From Phaeosaccion multiseriatum (taxonomy: Eukaryota; Ochrophyta, other classes), in contig OZ218954.1 of the NCBI GenBank assembly GCA_965112735.1, positions 2,170,001 through 2,234,000 of the forward strand: DNA of 64,000 nt, given 5' to 3'. Position 1 is the stretch's first letter, and every line of letters starts with the position of its first letter. The notes beneath the pieces are model-generated. The model ran no database searches and had not been told where the DNA came from. It worked only from the letters and a program-made list of their open reading frames with translations. This document shows, piece by piece, positions 32,693-44,481 of the stretch. The translations under genes were made by a program, and so were the position numbers.

Positions 32693-34879
32693 TCAACCGA
32701 CTCCTCCTCCTCCTCCTCCTCCTCCTCCTCCTTCTTCTTCTTCCCCCCCCACATCCTCAGTCTCCATGTCGATTGTCTCCCCATCCACTCCTATTGCTGG
32801 CCCGAGCCCCGGCTCAACCCTCTCCTCCTCCTTCCCCTCATCTTGTTCCTTCTGTTCCTCCTTCTCCTGCGGCTGCTGCAGAGATGGAACAAGCCTCCTG
32901 CCCACCCCCAGCACGGAAGCTCCAGGAGTAGTCTCCGGCTCCAACGGCACAGCAGCACTGCCTCGGCGCCTAGTCCTGCTCCTTAACGCTGGCCCTGCTG
33001 AAGCGGCAGTGTGCCTTGCTGCAGCCCCAAGGCCACCCCCACCGACACCAAAGGCCACTCCGGATACCTCCCCCTCCCCCCCCTCTGCCGTGTTGGTGAG
33101 CGTCTTTCGGCGCACACGGGGGCCCATCCTCCCTCCAGGGGGGTACGGTTGCGCTGCTTGCGCTGCCGCAAAGGAATTCCGGCGCTGACGAGTGGGTCCA
33201 CCCCCTCCACCCCCTACTCCTTCTTCCCCACAACTCCGTCGAGTAGCGTAGCCAAGGAGGATGCCGCCCCCCCCGCCACTAGCAGTCGTACTGGCTGTGG
33301 CAGTGGCACCACCACGTGGCCAAGCTGCAACAGCAGCGGCGGCGGCGGCAGCAGCAGAGGCAGCGGTTGGGGTAGGAAGCCGATGGCACACTGCAGCAAC
33401 ATCGTCCTCGCTGCCCAGCAAGGCCGAGGAGGTGGCCGCTCCCAAGGCTGCTGCAACTGCTGCTGACACAGACGCTCCGTTGGACGGCGAGCAGGACAGG
33501 GTCGCCGGTGACGAGGATGTTGAGGAAAGGCGCCGACTGAACGATGGTGGTGGCGCCAGGGGCCGTGGGGATGCTGAGCACGAGGGCGGAGCCGCAGATG
33601 GTGGTAGGGGGGAGGGGGAGGAGGAGGAGGAGGAGGAGGAGGAGGAGGAGGAGGAGGAGGAGGAGGAGGAGGAGGAGGAGGAGGAGGGGGAGGGGGAGGA
33701 GGCCCCGCCGATGGCAGACGCATTGTTGCTGACAGGTCTTGCACGAGCTTGTCCGAGGAGTGAGAGAGACACAGCAGCAGCCGCCGAAGGAGGCACCGGT
33801 TCAGCAAGCGCGGGTCCTCCCTCATCCCTCGTCTCACCATCTGCTGTTGTTGTTGCTGTTGTATCGGCTGCTCCTGCTTCTGCTGCTGCTGCCTTCTCTG
33901 GTGGGGGCGCGGTAAGCGCTGCTGCGGCCTCCTCCTTGGCCGTGGCTCGTACCTTTGCCCCAACAATCCACCTGACTACCCTCCTCACTTGCTCTCGCTG
34001 CGTCTCCGTCTGAGGAGAGCGGACGGGCATGGTGACTCTCCTGATGTCGTGCAGACACTGACACCTCTCCATGGCTTCCTCTGCGGTCAAGTCATACATG
34101 AGGGAGAGCATGATGCTCACCACCGTGCCTGTGCGCCCGTGTCCGCCCCAGCAGTGCAGGTACAACACCTCCCCTGCTGCTACCCGTAGCACGAGCATGG
34201 CCGCCAGCTGCAGGAGTCGGCTGTCCTCGGCGACTTGGCAGTCCACAATGGGGAAATGGATGAAATCCACCTTGTCGGGGTCGGCGATCATCGTCTTGCT
34301 GCTGCTTATAACCCCGCTCATGCTATGCAGCTCCCGCAGAAGAGACCCCACGTCACTAAAGTATGGCCTCAGCGCCGCACCAGACCTCCACATGGCCTCC
34401 GATACCCCGTCCGGCCGGTACTCGTGCTGCAAACAAACAAACGTAGTCACTCCCTGCAGCAGAATGGATGCGAGCACCTTGCCGTGCTGCATGTCGTCTG
34501 TGGAGGAAGGAAAGGCCCCGACCAGCAGCTTTCCACGCAGCACCCAGTTTGACTCCAAGGTTGGGCCCAAGTAGTCCTCCTTCCTCACCTCGTCGATGCT
34601 GTCCAAAGGCGCAAAGCCCGCACCCCTTGGGACGACTGGGGTGGGGATCCCTCCTCCTCCTCCTCCTCCTCCTCCTTCTCCTCCTTCTTCTGCTCCTCCT
34701 CCTCCTGCTCTCCCTGTTCTGATTGTCTCCACCCTCCGAACCAAGTCTTCCAGCTCAAGAGCCGTTTGCACGTGCGCCTCGGAAGCCCCCAGCCACACGG
34801 AGCGACACTGCGAGGCATTCGAGGCGTGGCGTGGCGGTCTCAATGACCTCGGCTCTTCCGCGGGAGGAGGTGGAGGCAT
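32693..34879 (-). CDS. HC-x5-R protein phosphatase (DSP/PTP-like) with low-complexity tail
   Basis: An unspliced frame on the complement. The first in-frame ATG is at 34879 (MPPPPPAEEPRS); the open frame continues upstream to about 35090 without an ATG, so a 5' exon is possible. With the ATG start it is 728 aa. The phosphatase domain lies around residues 105-290: ESNWVLRGKLLVGAFPS, then GVTTFVCLQHEY, FIHFPIVDCQ, and the loop YLHCWGGHGRTGTVVSIML with Cys about 243 and Arg about 249. The probable general-acid loop contains the IVDCQ Asp. Similar SNW-type phosphatases are known in protists. Substrate is unknown. The second half is Ala/Ser/Gly-rich, including a long poly-Ser run from (TCC)n codons (33605-33705), and ends in a Glu/Gly tract. 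Confidence 0.85.
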   Translation of the reverse strand: MPPPPPAEEPRSLRPPRHASNASQCRSVWLGASEAHVQTALELEDLVRRVETIRTGRAGGGGAEEGGEGGGGGGGGGIPTPVVPRGAGFAPLDSIDEVRKEDYLGPTLESNWVLRGKLLVGAFPSSTDDMQHGKVLASILLQGVTTFVCLQHEYRPDGVSEAMWRSGAALRPYFSDVGSLLRELHSMSGVISSSKTMIADPDKVDFIHFPIVDCQVAEDSRLLQLAAMLVLRVAAGEVLYLHCWGGHGRTGTVVSIMLSLMYDLTAEEAMERCQCLHDIRRVTMPVRSPQTETQREQVRRVVRWIVGAKVRATAKEEAAAALTAPPPEKAAAAEAGAADTTATTTADGETRDEGGPALAEPVPPSAAAAVSLSLLGQARARPVSNNASAIGGASSPSPSSSSSSSSSSSSSSSSSSSSSSSPSPLPPSAAPPSCSASPRPLAPPPSFSRRLSSTSSSPATLSCSPSNGASVSAAVAAALGAATSSALLGSEDDVAAVCHRLPTPTAASAAAAAAAAVAAWPRGGATATASTTASGGGGGILLGYATRRSCGEEGVGGGGGGPTRQRRNSFAAAQAAQPYPPGGRMGPRVRRKTLTNTAEGGEGEVSGVAFGVGGGGLGAAARHTAASAGPALRSRTRRRGSAAVPLEPETTPGASVLGVGRRLVPSLQQPQEKEEQKEQDEGKEEERVEPGLGPAIGVDGETIDMETEDVGGEEEEGGGGGGGGGGVG
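33605..33705. repeat. (GGA)n tract encoding poly-Ser
   Basis: Triplet repeat within the phosphatase coding region. The complement reads TCC, giving about 25 Ser codons. Confidence 0.95.
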
Positions 34880-36810
34880 GTCTCTGTTCTCCCCACTCAC
34901 CCTCCCACTGGTACTTGCACCCCCTCCATTTCTGGACACTTGCCCGGGCTCTGCTTCTGCTGCTGCAGCACCTTCTGCTGCACGACGATCATCCCCGGCT
35001 CCTAAAGCAGCAGGAGGTCTTTTATCCACGCTCTCTCTTCTTTTACCTATGGATTGCGCGTCCTTATCGCAACTTTACTTTTCGTCTAAGGCGACTTTGA
35101 CTTTACGGCAATCACCCCGGGGGTGTTTTAAAACGTCTTTTCACGCGCACACACCCCCCTCATCGACCTCACTGTCGATCACTGACCGAAACACACGCAC
35201 CTAGCTACTCACTCAAGCCCGCACCCACTCATCCACTCACTCGCCCACTCACTGCAGTGATATGGACCTTATGGACCCTTTGGTTCGATTTGGTGGCACT
35301 TTTAACCTTCCACATCACGCACCGGCCGACTCACCCACCACCACCACCACTGACTCCACTCTTTCAGTCATCCCGGTTATCCCTTACTCCACTCCTCCAA
35401 CAGCAAGTCACACATAAGGGACATAGTCTGTGCTCCTGCTACAGGATGAGAAAAAAAAATCTGGAGCCTGGGGCTTTGACATTTCTTCTTGACATGCATG
35501 CGCCCCCCAGAGAGGGTCTGATACTGCGTACGTACCCTACCGCGGCCGAAAGTCGAGACTCAAGGCCGCGCCGATGGTTGGGTTTATAGGTGAAGGACCC
35601 GTAGTCCAGCAATTGTCGGAACAAGGGTCTGCTCCGCGACGCACGTGGTATCGAAGAAGCCAACACGTAGCACGAAAATTTCACTTCCGGGCAGAAAAGT
35701 AATCTGAATAGTCATAGTCACTTCAGTTCTCTGGCAGAGAGAGTCAAGAGGACGCCGCTACTTGTCAAGAAAACGGGTGGGGTGAGAGCGGGAGTAGCTA
35801 CATGTAGAGTGGCTAGAGTAGCTTAGGAGAAAGAAGGAAAAAAAAAAAAAAATTAAATTAAATAAATATATACTTGAGGTCAAAGGGGCCACATCTCGTC
35901 CAGCCGCGCTTCATTTTTGCTTCTTGGATGGTTTGTCTCTCCAGCCCGCGGCAGTCCACAAGCCTACTCAAGAAGAGTAGGTGGGGCGGCCCAACAACCA
36001 CCATGTTAGCCTCAGGGTCAAGGGCAGTGACGACCCTTCCCGGACCAGCTCAAGCCACCTAGTGGCCTACCGCGCACTCCAAGATCTTTGATATGTGCAT
36101 ACGGCCTGAAGTCGGCTCAAAATGAAAACCCCCTCTCCTTCTTCTCGTCCTCGTCAGCCAGATCGTCAGCCCTCACAGCACTTCACCACTTTTTCAGAAA
36201 AGCGGGTGCTGTGGGGGGGGGAAGGCAACTTACTTTCAACTTTATGAAGTAGGTCCCCCACCACCCCCACCCGCCCGTCCCTCCTTGTCTCCTCCCTCCT
36301 CTCCTCTGTCTCCTCACTGGATCTGACGAGCGGAACGTTCTCCAAAAGCCCGTCTCTCACAGAGAAATCCGCCCCCCCTGGGAATCGCGCACGCGCCCAC
36401 CCGAATTTGAATTATTCCAACTGATAGATCGATTTTTTGAGGCCCAGCTATGGAGAGATCCCACTTGATTTGGAGCGGAACTGACCCCAAGAAAGAGACC
36501 ACATAGCACTCCACATCACCACACAAACACTACACACAAGGACCCGAGAGAGACGGGACAATAGAGCGTACCGCGCACAACAGCAAGCGCAGCAACGCAG
36601 CAGACCGCTTGGTGAGTTTGGCAGCGAACATCTTCCCCTACGTGGCAACGGCCTTCCGATCTTTGGTGGCGGGGAGAGGTCTCGATCTTTCCGGTTTGGG
36701 TTGCGAGCTTGGATGCATGTTCCTGACCCCGTCTCTCCCTCCTCTCTTGCCCCTCCCCTGCCTGCACTAATTCCCACACTGCCTGTGCGTTCAGTGCCCG
36801 CTACGGTACA
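34880..36810. other. Intergenic, divergent 5' regions of phosphatase and mucin-like gene
   Basis: Holds the open leader of the phosphatase frame, an A-rich run at 35841-35855 followed by TTAAATTAAATAAATATATA, and the upstream region of the mucin-like gene. The complement frame 35684-35439 has coding-like codons but no ATG and no family match. No RNA gene was recognised. Confidence 0.45.
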
Positions 36811-39800
36811 ATGGCGACCTCAAAAGCCATGCGAATCGTGGCGCTCGCGACTCTCCTCGTCGTGATGCGCTCTGAGGTGGAGGCCCGACGAGGGCTGAGA
36901 CAGGTGCCCGCCGCCAGGAAGCTGCAGCCTGCCGGGGACTCAGACGGAGACGGTCTCCTCGACGTGGAGGTGAGTGGAGAGAGAGAGGAGCGGAATGATT
37001 CTGCTCCATTAGCAAAATACTTTTCTCTTGCGTGTGGCAAACGGGTTTGCCTCGGCAGTCAATGTGCGAAGGGGTTCGAGGCTGATTGCTCGTGTGTAGA
37101 TGGAAGGGCGCAGATGATGGTGTAGACTGTTGCTTGGGGGTGCGCCCTGCGCCATCAAGGAGAATGTTCTGTCCGCTCAGCCCTCGTCAGGCACGTTTGA
37201 AAACTCTTCGATCGTGGGTCTGCCTTGTTGGCTTGTTCGGCTTTGCATTCACTCATTTCTCGCTCCCTTCACTCATTTCTCGTTCTTACACTGCTGCTCT
37301 GCCCACGCACATACCCGGCCGTCCGCTCGCCCGCCCCCCTGCAGGAGGAGAATGGTATCTACATTGGAGGCGATCCCGACATGGCGGTGGCTCTCGGGTC
37401 GAACGTGAAGCTGTACCCAGGGCAGACGTTCACGGGTGTGTACGACCGTGGCAGCCCGAACTACGGTGTGTGGGTCAAGTTCGACCCCGACTCAGCCTGC
37501 AGCGCCGTGTGCCAGTACCTCGGAGTGGAGTCTGACTTGCAGGCCCTGGCCGCAATGCAGCAGGTACGATCGATTTTCGCTGGTCCGTTCGCGGCCCTAC
37601 TCCTCCACTCCTGCCGCTGCTCCTCCTGTTTGCGTGTGCCCCTCCCGGCCACGCGCTCCTCTCCAACTAAACTAACCCACCCCGCTCTCCCGTCTGCCTG
37701 TCCCCCAACAGTCCAGCGAGGACTTCTGCACCACGCAGGGCATCCCCGGCGACATCTGCTACAGCGGTTACCCCGGTAGCGAAGTGCCGGCTTTCCCCTA
37801 CCACCCCAACACACTCGATTCGGACATTGAGGATGAGCCCACTGCAGTGACGTACACGGGTGGAGTGTCCTCCGACGACACGGAAACCGTACCCGCGGTG
37901 ACCCCCGCGACGCCGCACCCGGTGGTTATCATCCCCACCACCGCCCCTTCGACAGCCGGCACTGAGCCACCCACGGCCGGCGGAGGAGGAGGAGGAGGAG
38001 GAGATGACTCGGGCGACGGAAGCGGACCTACCCCTACCCCGGCAGCGGGTGGAGGGGGAGGAGGGGACTCCACTGATACCACTGAGCCACCCACGGCCAG
38101 CGGAGGAGGAGGAGGAGGAGGAGGAGATGACTCGGGCGACGGAAGCGGACCTACCCCTACCCCGGCAGCGGGTGGAGGAGGAGGAGGGGACTCCACTGAT
38201 ACCACTGAGCCACCCACGGCCAGCGGAGGAGGAGGAGGAGGAGGAGGAGATGACTCGGGCGACGGAAGCGGACCTACCCCTACCCCGGCAGCGGGTGGAG
38301 GGGGAGGAGGGGACTCCACTGATACCACTGAGCCACCCACGGCCAGCGGAGGAGGAGGAGGAGGAGGAGATGACTCGGGCGACGGAAGCGGACCTACCCC
38401 TACCCCGGCAGCGGGTGGAGGGGGAGGAGGGGACTCCACTGATACCACTGAGCCACCAAGCGGAGGAGGAGGAGGAGGAGGAGATGACTCGGGCGACGGA
38501 AGCGGACCTACCCCTACCCCGGCAGCGGGTGGAGGGGGAGGAGGGGACTCCACTGATACAACTGAGCCACCCACGGCCAGCGGAGGAGGAGGAGGAGATG
38601 ACAGCACCGACCCCCCTGCTGCAGGAGGAGGAGGAGGGGGAGGAGATGACTCGAGCGACCCCAGCGGCCCTACCCCAACACCCACCGTGGCTGAGACGGT
38701 CGCCCCTACTGATAGTGAAGGATTGACCGTGGGGGGTGAGACGCTCGCTCCTACGTCGTCGCGCGGAGGGTTGGACAGCGGTGACAGCACCGATGGTGAG
38801 GGAGGAAGCCCCACACCCACCCCAAGCACTTCGGGAGGAGACGGCGGAGGAGGAGGAGCAACTGACTCACCTGTCGCAGCTGAGACCTTCGCGCCCACTA
38901 ACAGCGCTGGCGAGACGGCGGGTGGCGAGACGCTGGCACCCAGTGCCGCAGCTGAGACCTTCGCACCCACTAACAGCGCTGGTGAGACTGCGGGCGGCGA
39001 GACGCTGGCACCCAGCGCAGCAAGCGGAGGAGGAGGAGGAGGAGCAACTGACACCCCTGTCGCAGCAGAGACCTTCGCGCCCACCAACAGCGCTGGCGAG
39101 ACGGCGGGTGGCGAGACGCTGGCACCCAGTGCCGCAGCTGAGACCTTCGCCCCTACTAACAGCGACGGCCTGACAGCGGGCGGTGAGACTCTGGCTCCTA
39201 CGAGCTCGCGAGGAGGACTTGGCCCCATCGGCGACGACGACACCACCGGGGACGACGTCACCACTGCTCCCAGTATGACGCCCACGCAGGTAACGTAAAG
39301 GTTGGGTTGTTGTGTGGTGTGTGCAGCACACCATCTCGATGATTCTTCCTTTTTTCTCTACTGACTTGCTTTTTTTTGCCTTGATTATTTTTTTGCTTGC
39401 CCTGATCAAAGTCATAACACTTTTTAATACCCCTGATGATTTTGTGATGGGCGTTCATTTTGTTCACTTCACTCCTCGTCTTTCGGTCCTGCTCGTACAT
39501 ACCCCCAACTTACCACATTTTTCTTGCCCCTTTCCCTCACCCTTCTTCGTCCCTCCTCAGGCCCCGACCAACGCCGACGGCATCACTGCTGATGGAGGAA
39601 CCAACGCCCCCGTGATGGCCGACTCCGGGGACTCCTCTACTGCCGCTCCCACCGACTCCGACGGCATTACTGCAGGAGGAGGCACTATTGCTCCTTCGAT
39701 GGCGCCCGCCACTCTGGTAAGTTATCGTGTCTTCTACGTTTGTTTTTATTTGTTTTCATTCAGTTTCACCTTAGATTGAGTGATGGGCGTTCCCTCCCTT

Positions 39801-41059
39801 CACTCCCTTTCTTTCGGTCGTTCTTGCTGCGGCCTTACATCTCTCAATTTTTTATTTTTTTTTCTTGTCGTTGTCCGACTTACCTCTGCGACACGTTCTT
39901 CCTCCTTCTTCCTCAGGCACCGACCAACGCCGACGGCATCACTGCTGATGGAGGAACCAACGCCCCCGTGATGGCCGACTCCGGGGACTCCTCTACTGTC
40001 GCTCCCACCGACTCCGACGGCATTACTGCAGGAGGAGGCACTATTGCTCCTTCGATGGCGCCCGCCACTCTGGTAAGTTATCGTGTGTCACCATTGATTA
40101 CTTTTACGTTTGTTTTTACTGGTTTTCATTTCAGTTTCACCTTCACCTTTGATTGAGTGGAAACCTCCCTTCACTCTCTTTCTCCGTCGTTCTCGCTGCG
40201 GCCTTACATCTCTCAATTTTTCCCGTTGTTTTTCTTGTCTTTGTCCGACACTCCTCTACGACACGTTATCCTCCTTCTTCCTCAGGCACCGACCAACGCT
40301 GACGGCATCACTGCTGATGGAGGAACCAACGCCCCCGTCATGGACATGGCAACTGCATCGCCTACCAACAGTGAGGGCTTGACTGAGGGCGGAAACACTC
40401 TTGCGCCATCTATGGATGATGAAGCCACCATGGCACCCACCAACAGTGAGGGCCTGACTGAGGGCGGAAACACTCTTGCGCCATCTATGGATGATGACGC
40501 CACCATGGCACCCACCAACAGTGAGGGCCTGACTGAGGGCGGAAACACCCTTGCGCCATCTATGGATGATGAAGCCACCATGGCACCCACTGGTAGCCGC
40601 GGTGGAATTACGTTCCCCACTACTGACGACGAGACCGACGAGACCCCTCCTCCAACTGATGAGAACGGCTTGACCGAGAACGGTGGAACGCTCAGCCCTG
40701 CCATGACCAGCATGGAGACCGCCGCTCCGACCAACGCCGATGGCATTACCGCAGGAGGAGGCACCCTGAGCCCTGAGGCCATGACGACCCAAGCCCCGAC
40801 AAACGAGGACGGCATGACGATCGATGGCGGCTTTGTGACCGCTAGCCCTACGCCCTCTCCTACCGAGGGAGGAGTCGGGCCCGGGGGGGAGGGACCGCCC
40901 ACGACTCCTCAGTCGGGAGGCGGTGGAGGGAACAACGGACTCTCGGACGGAGAGGTTGCCGGAGTGACAGTGGGCGTGGTCGGTGGAGTGGCGCTCATCG
41001 GCAGTGTGGGATACCTGGCCAGCAAGGGCGCAGCAGGCGCTGCCGCCAGCTCCGTATAG
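36811..41059 (+). CDS. Secreted mucin-like repeat protein with C-terminal membrane anchor
   Basis: Six exons, 36811-36969, 37345-37563, 37712-39289, 39561-39716, 39917-40072 and 40286-41059, all phase 0, give 1013 aa. The N-terminus MRIVALATLLVVMRSEVEA is a signal peptide. DSDGDGLLDVEEENG (about 43-57), split by intron 1, resembles a thrombospondin type-3/EF-hand Ca-binding loop. A Cys-containing globular region follows (GVWVKFDPDSACSAVCQYLG, then FCTTQGIPGDICYSGYPG). The rest is low complexity: five 38-41-residue Gly/Asp/Pro/Thr units, then many copies of a module like APTNSEGLTEGGNTLAPS. The C-terminus has a TM helix (VAGVTVGVVGGVALIGSVGY) and a short tail. A cell-surface or wall protein is likely. 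The family is not recognised. Confidence 0.9.
37971..38600. repeat. Coding minisatellite, 114-123-bp units
   Basis: Five in-frame copies, starting points 38003, 38126, 38249, 38369 and 38483 for the GATGACTCGGGCGACGG landmark, plus degenerate copies at 38594 and 38644. Copies differ mainly in the number of GGA (Gly) codons, as expected from slippage. Confidence 0.95.
39561..40285. repeat. Tandem duplication of a whole exon plus intron
   Basis: Exons 39561-39716 and 39917-40072 are 156 bp each and nearly identical. Their downstream introns also match from GTAAGTTATCGTGT to CCTCCTTCTTCCTCAG. The unit is about 356-369 bp, and the start of the last exon (40286) is a third, partial copy. Confidence 0.95.
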
Positions 41060-42474
41060 AGGGCTTTTTGAGGCGACAGACAGATAGCAGCAACGACAGA
41101 GCAACGACAACAAGGACAACAACGGCGTCGGCACCTTGGGGTCTGAGAGGAACTGAGGGCGTCGTACATGAACCAGCGTCAACAGCAGGCACGCAGAGAG
41201 AAAGAGTATGATATATGACATGACAGAGGTCCGGGGCAAGCCGCAGCAGGGGCGCGGCTGGCCTTGATAGGGGGGGCTGGCGGGTGGGGGGGATGGGAGG
41301 AGGGTTCTTCAAACCTATTCCCATGCTACTGAACTGAATCTTATCCGGTATAATTACCACTTTTGACGTGAGTCGGTGTGCGTAGTAGGTACGGTTAGCA
41401 GTACTTTAGCAGGTAGTTATAGCTTAGCTTAGGTATTAGTCTAGGACGCATCAAGATGAAAAGCAGTACCATTTTTGCCAAACAACTCTTCCAGCGGGAC
41501 TGGTGTCTTCCGTTTTATCTTGGACAGAGGAGGGGGTTCATGGGGCTGCTTCCTACCCTTCCTCTTCCTGCACTACACATCATGGTCATGACCACAGCTA
41601 ACCTTCCTCCTCCCCATCCCGAAACTCCTACCGCCCACCCTTTGCTTCCGCGGCCCGTGCGGCCATGATGGTGGTGAAGTACTTGAGTACCATACACCCC
41701 CTCGCACATTATCACCGTCTCCACTCCTTTATGTACATGTAGGTAGCCAGTCCCTCATTCAATCTAGTAGGAGCGGCGGGGGCAGGCCAGCAAGTTGCAG
41801 CCCAGGCGAGAGTCAACGATCAGTCAACCGACCGGCCCAGGCACTCTCTCTTAACTTTCTCTCCACAAATTGGTGGTGGAGGGCCACACCTAACCAGCAA
41901 AAAAAGCTGAACAAGAAATATGCTGCTTCCAGCCAACGAACGCCCACGTCCTGACCCGAGTTTGTGAGTCCTGACAGCGAGTGAACGGGGCGGTGTGCCA
42001 TCTTACGTACTATCTTACGTGCGCGGTCTCAAATGAACCGCGCAACTTCTCTCCTGACGTCATGCAGCCCTCTGCCGACAGCTCTCAAGTACTTGAGAGC
42101 CCACACGCGAGAGAGAGGCCGTTTGACAGCACTTTGATGGATTGTAGTCAAGCAAGAAAGACTGCCGAGAGAGAAATGTTTGCCCACCCCACAACAACCG
42201 CAGAACGCAAACCTCCAGTATGAAGGCACCAAAACGCCTCAGCGTGACTGGGGGTCTCGAGCAGAGTCCCATTTGAAGATACTGGAAGATACTGCAACAC
42301 AGCAGCCGGACTGACTGACTGATTGACTGACTGCTGACCAATGTCCAAGGTGCTACATGCGCGGTGGGGTCAGTCCAGTCCAGTCCTGTTCTGTCCGGCA
42401 CCTCCCCTCCCCGCCAGCCAACGAACACAGACCAAAGATTGTGCCCCCGAGTGCCTGGCTGTTGCTTCCCCAAC

Positions 42475-42506
<32 letters not shown>

Positions 42507-43020
42507 ACCGACCCTCTCTCCAAGAGGAGGTGCGGGCCCCTCTCTCCTCTCTTGAGCGCCGGAGGATGGAACAAAGAAAAACGCACCAACGCCCTCCTCG
42601 CCCGGAGGAGGAGTAGGCAAGAAAAACACGGCCTGGCCGGAGGAAAACGGAGTCATCATCTTCCTTCGCATCGCCCCGCCTCGACTACTTCACATCATCA
42701 TCACTTGCCATTGAGAGCGCCCCTAGACTGCTTCATCATCATCATCATCAACAACATCATCATCATCCCTTGCCATTGAGAGCGCGTCCGTGGTCGGTCC
42801 CCTCTCGGGTGCGCAGCATCAACATCGCCAGCACCAGCACCAGGACCAGAAGTACGAGGAGCAGCAGTATCCGCTCCAGCAGCTGCAGCATCAGCATCAG
42901 CACCAGGATCGACACGCATCAGCAGCGCAATCTGCCATATCACCAATAGCATGCCATTGCCCATCGGACCACACGGCCCCCTTTCTTCTTCCCCTCTTTC
43001 CCTCTGTGCGGTTTCTCATC
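41060..43020. other. Intergenic between convergent mucin-like and TLDc genes
   Basis: Open frames here are short and overlapping. Contents include a (TGC)n tract at 42478-42505, a direct repeat of TTGCCATTGAGAGCGC at about 42706 and 42769 flanked by CAT triplets, and a CAG/CAT-rich stretch at 42825-42920 that would encode Gln/His on the plus strand. No supported gene. Confidence 0.5.
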
Positions 43021-44416
43021 TCATCGCCCGCCGCGGTCCCTCCCCCCCGCCCCGCCCCCGAACGTCTTGCCTAAGAGGTTCTCTCGGTCGAATTCGTTCT
43101 CCGCGAACTTTGCCTTGTCCACCTGTCGAGCCTGCTCAAGGAAGTGCGTGCGTGTGTGCGGGAGTGTGTGCGTTTGCGGGCGTGTGTGGGGCGAGAGAGC
43201 GTAGTACAGGGAAAGGGTACGGGGAAGAGACGGAAGGAATGTCAGGGCCTGCCTCTGAGACTTGGCGCAAATCTCAAAAGACTGGAGAAGAGCCAAGCGG
43301 GTGAGACTGAAATGTAAAATGAGCTTGCAGGAGGGGGAAAGTGGGTGTGAATGTGTGAGTGAGATGAGTGTGTGATTGTGTTGGCATGTGTGAGAGTGAG
43401 TGAGAGAATGAATAAGTGAGTGAGTGAGTGAGTGAGAGTGAGTGAGAGAGTGAGTGAGTGAGTGAGTGAGTGAGTAAGTGAGTGAGTGCGCTTACCCTCT
43501 GTATGGCCCTGGCGGTGTCCGCTCTCTTGGTCTTTTGAGCCTCCACAGCGTCTCGTAAGGCCTCCTCGCCCCCCACGCCCCACACCTCTATGCAGTCGAT
43601 GTCATACCTGTGGCAATTGACACACACACATACACAGAGAGAGAACAAAAGAGAGAGGTGTGGGGGGGGGGGGGGACAGAGAGAGGGACAGAGAGAGACA
43701 GACAAACAAACAGACAGAGAGAGGGAGAGAGAGATCAACCACCACGAACCAGGAGAGAGGGACACGCGACATTGGGTTGAGAGCCGATGAGAGCCGATGA
43801 GAGCCGAGGTGCAGTAAAAAGCCCGGGGTGAATCAAATCAAACCAATGAGTGGATACTGCTTGCAATTGCAATTGCATCAAGGAAATTGCAATTGCATCA
43901 AGGAACTAACTTGCAATTGCAAACTGCATCAAGGAACTAACCTCTTGAGGTGTGACGTGAGTAGGTCGCCCCTCTCGAAGGTCATACAAGCGCCCCGAGC
44001 CACGCACTCTTCCTTCTCCAGAGACTCCGGAATGAAGAACCTGTGTGTGTGGGCACAGAAGCAAGTAGAGCCAAGGACAGTAAGGACAGCGAGCAAAGTA
44101 AAGCAAGACGAGTACAGCAAAGCGAGTACAGCAAAGCCGACCGCAGGCAACAGAGTGAGTCGCAGAGACGATTGACTATTAGACGGGCCGCCGTACCAGT
44201 GATGTGTGTGTATGTGGACCCTCAAAACCCTGTGGCCATCGTCCCTGCTGCATTCATTTTCTCCCCTCTCTTCCCTCTTTCCATGCGCGTCCTCTTCGGC
44301 ACTCGAATGGCCCATGCACATTCACTCTCCCTCTCTCTCTCGAACACACACCCACCCACATGCACACTCACCCACCTGCCCACCCACACAATTACCCACT
44401 GACACCCACACGCGCG

Positions 44417-44481
<65 letters not shown>

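Noticed and set aside
35439-35684. Complement frame with coding-like codons
   Set aside because: No ATG, no recognisable splice partners and no family match, so not reported as a gene.
37798-39285. 495-codon open frame on the complement of the mucin-like gene
   Set aside because: It is the mirror of a GC-rich repeat exon (Pro/Ser/Val repeats) with no start context. The plus strand has signal peptide, clean splice sites and TM anchor.
42790-43074. Gln/His-rich plus-strand frame (QHQHRQHQHQDQ)
   Set aside because: CAG/CAT repeat without start or splice context, running into the last exon of the TLDc gene antisense. Could be coding, but nothing supports it.
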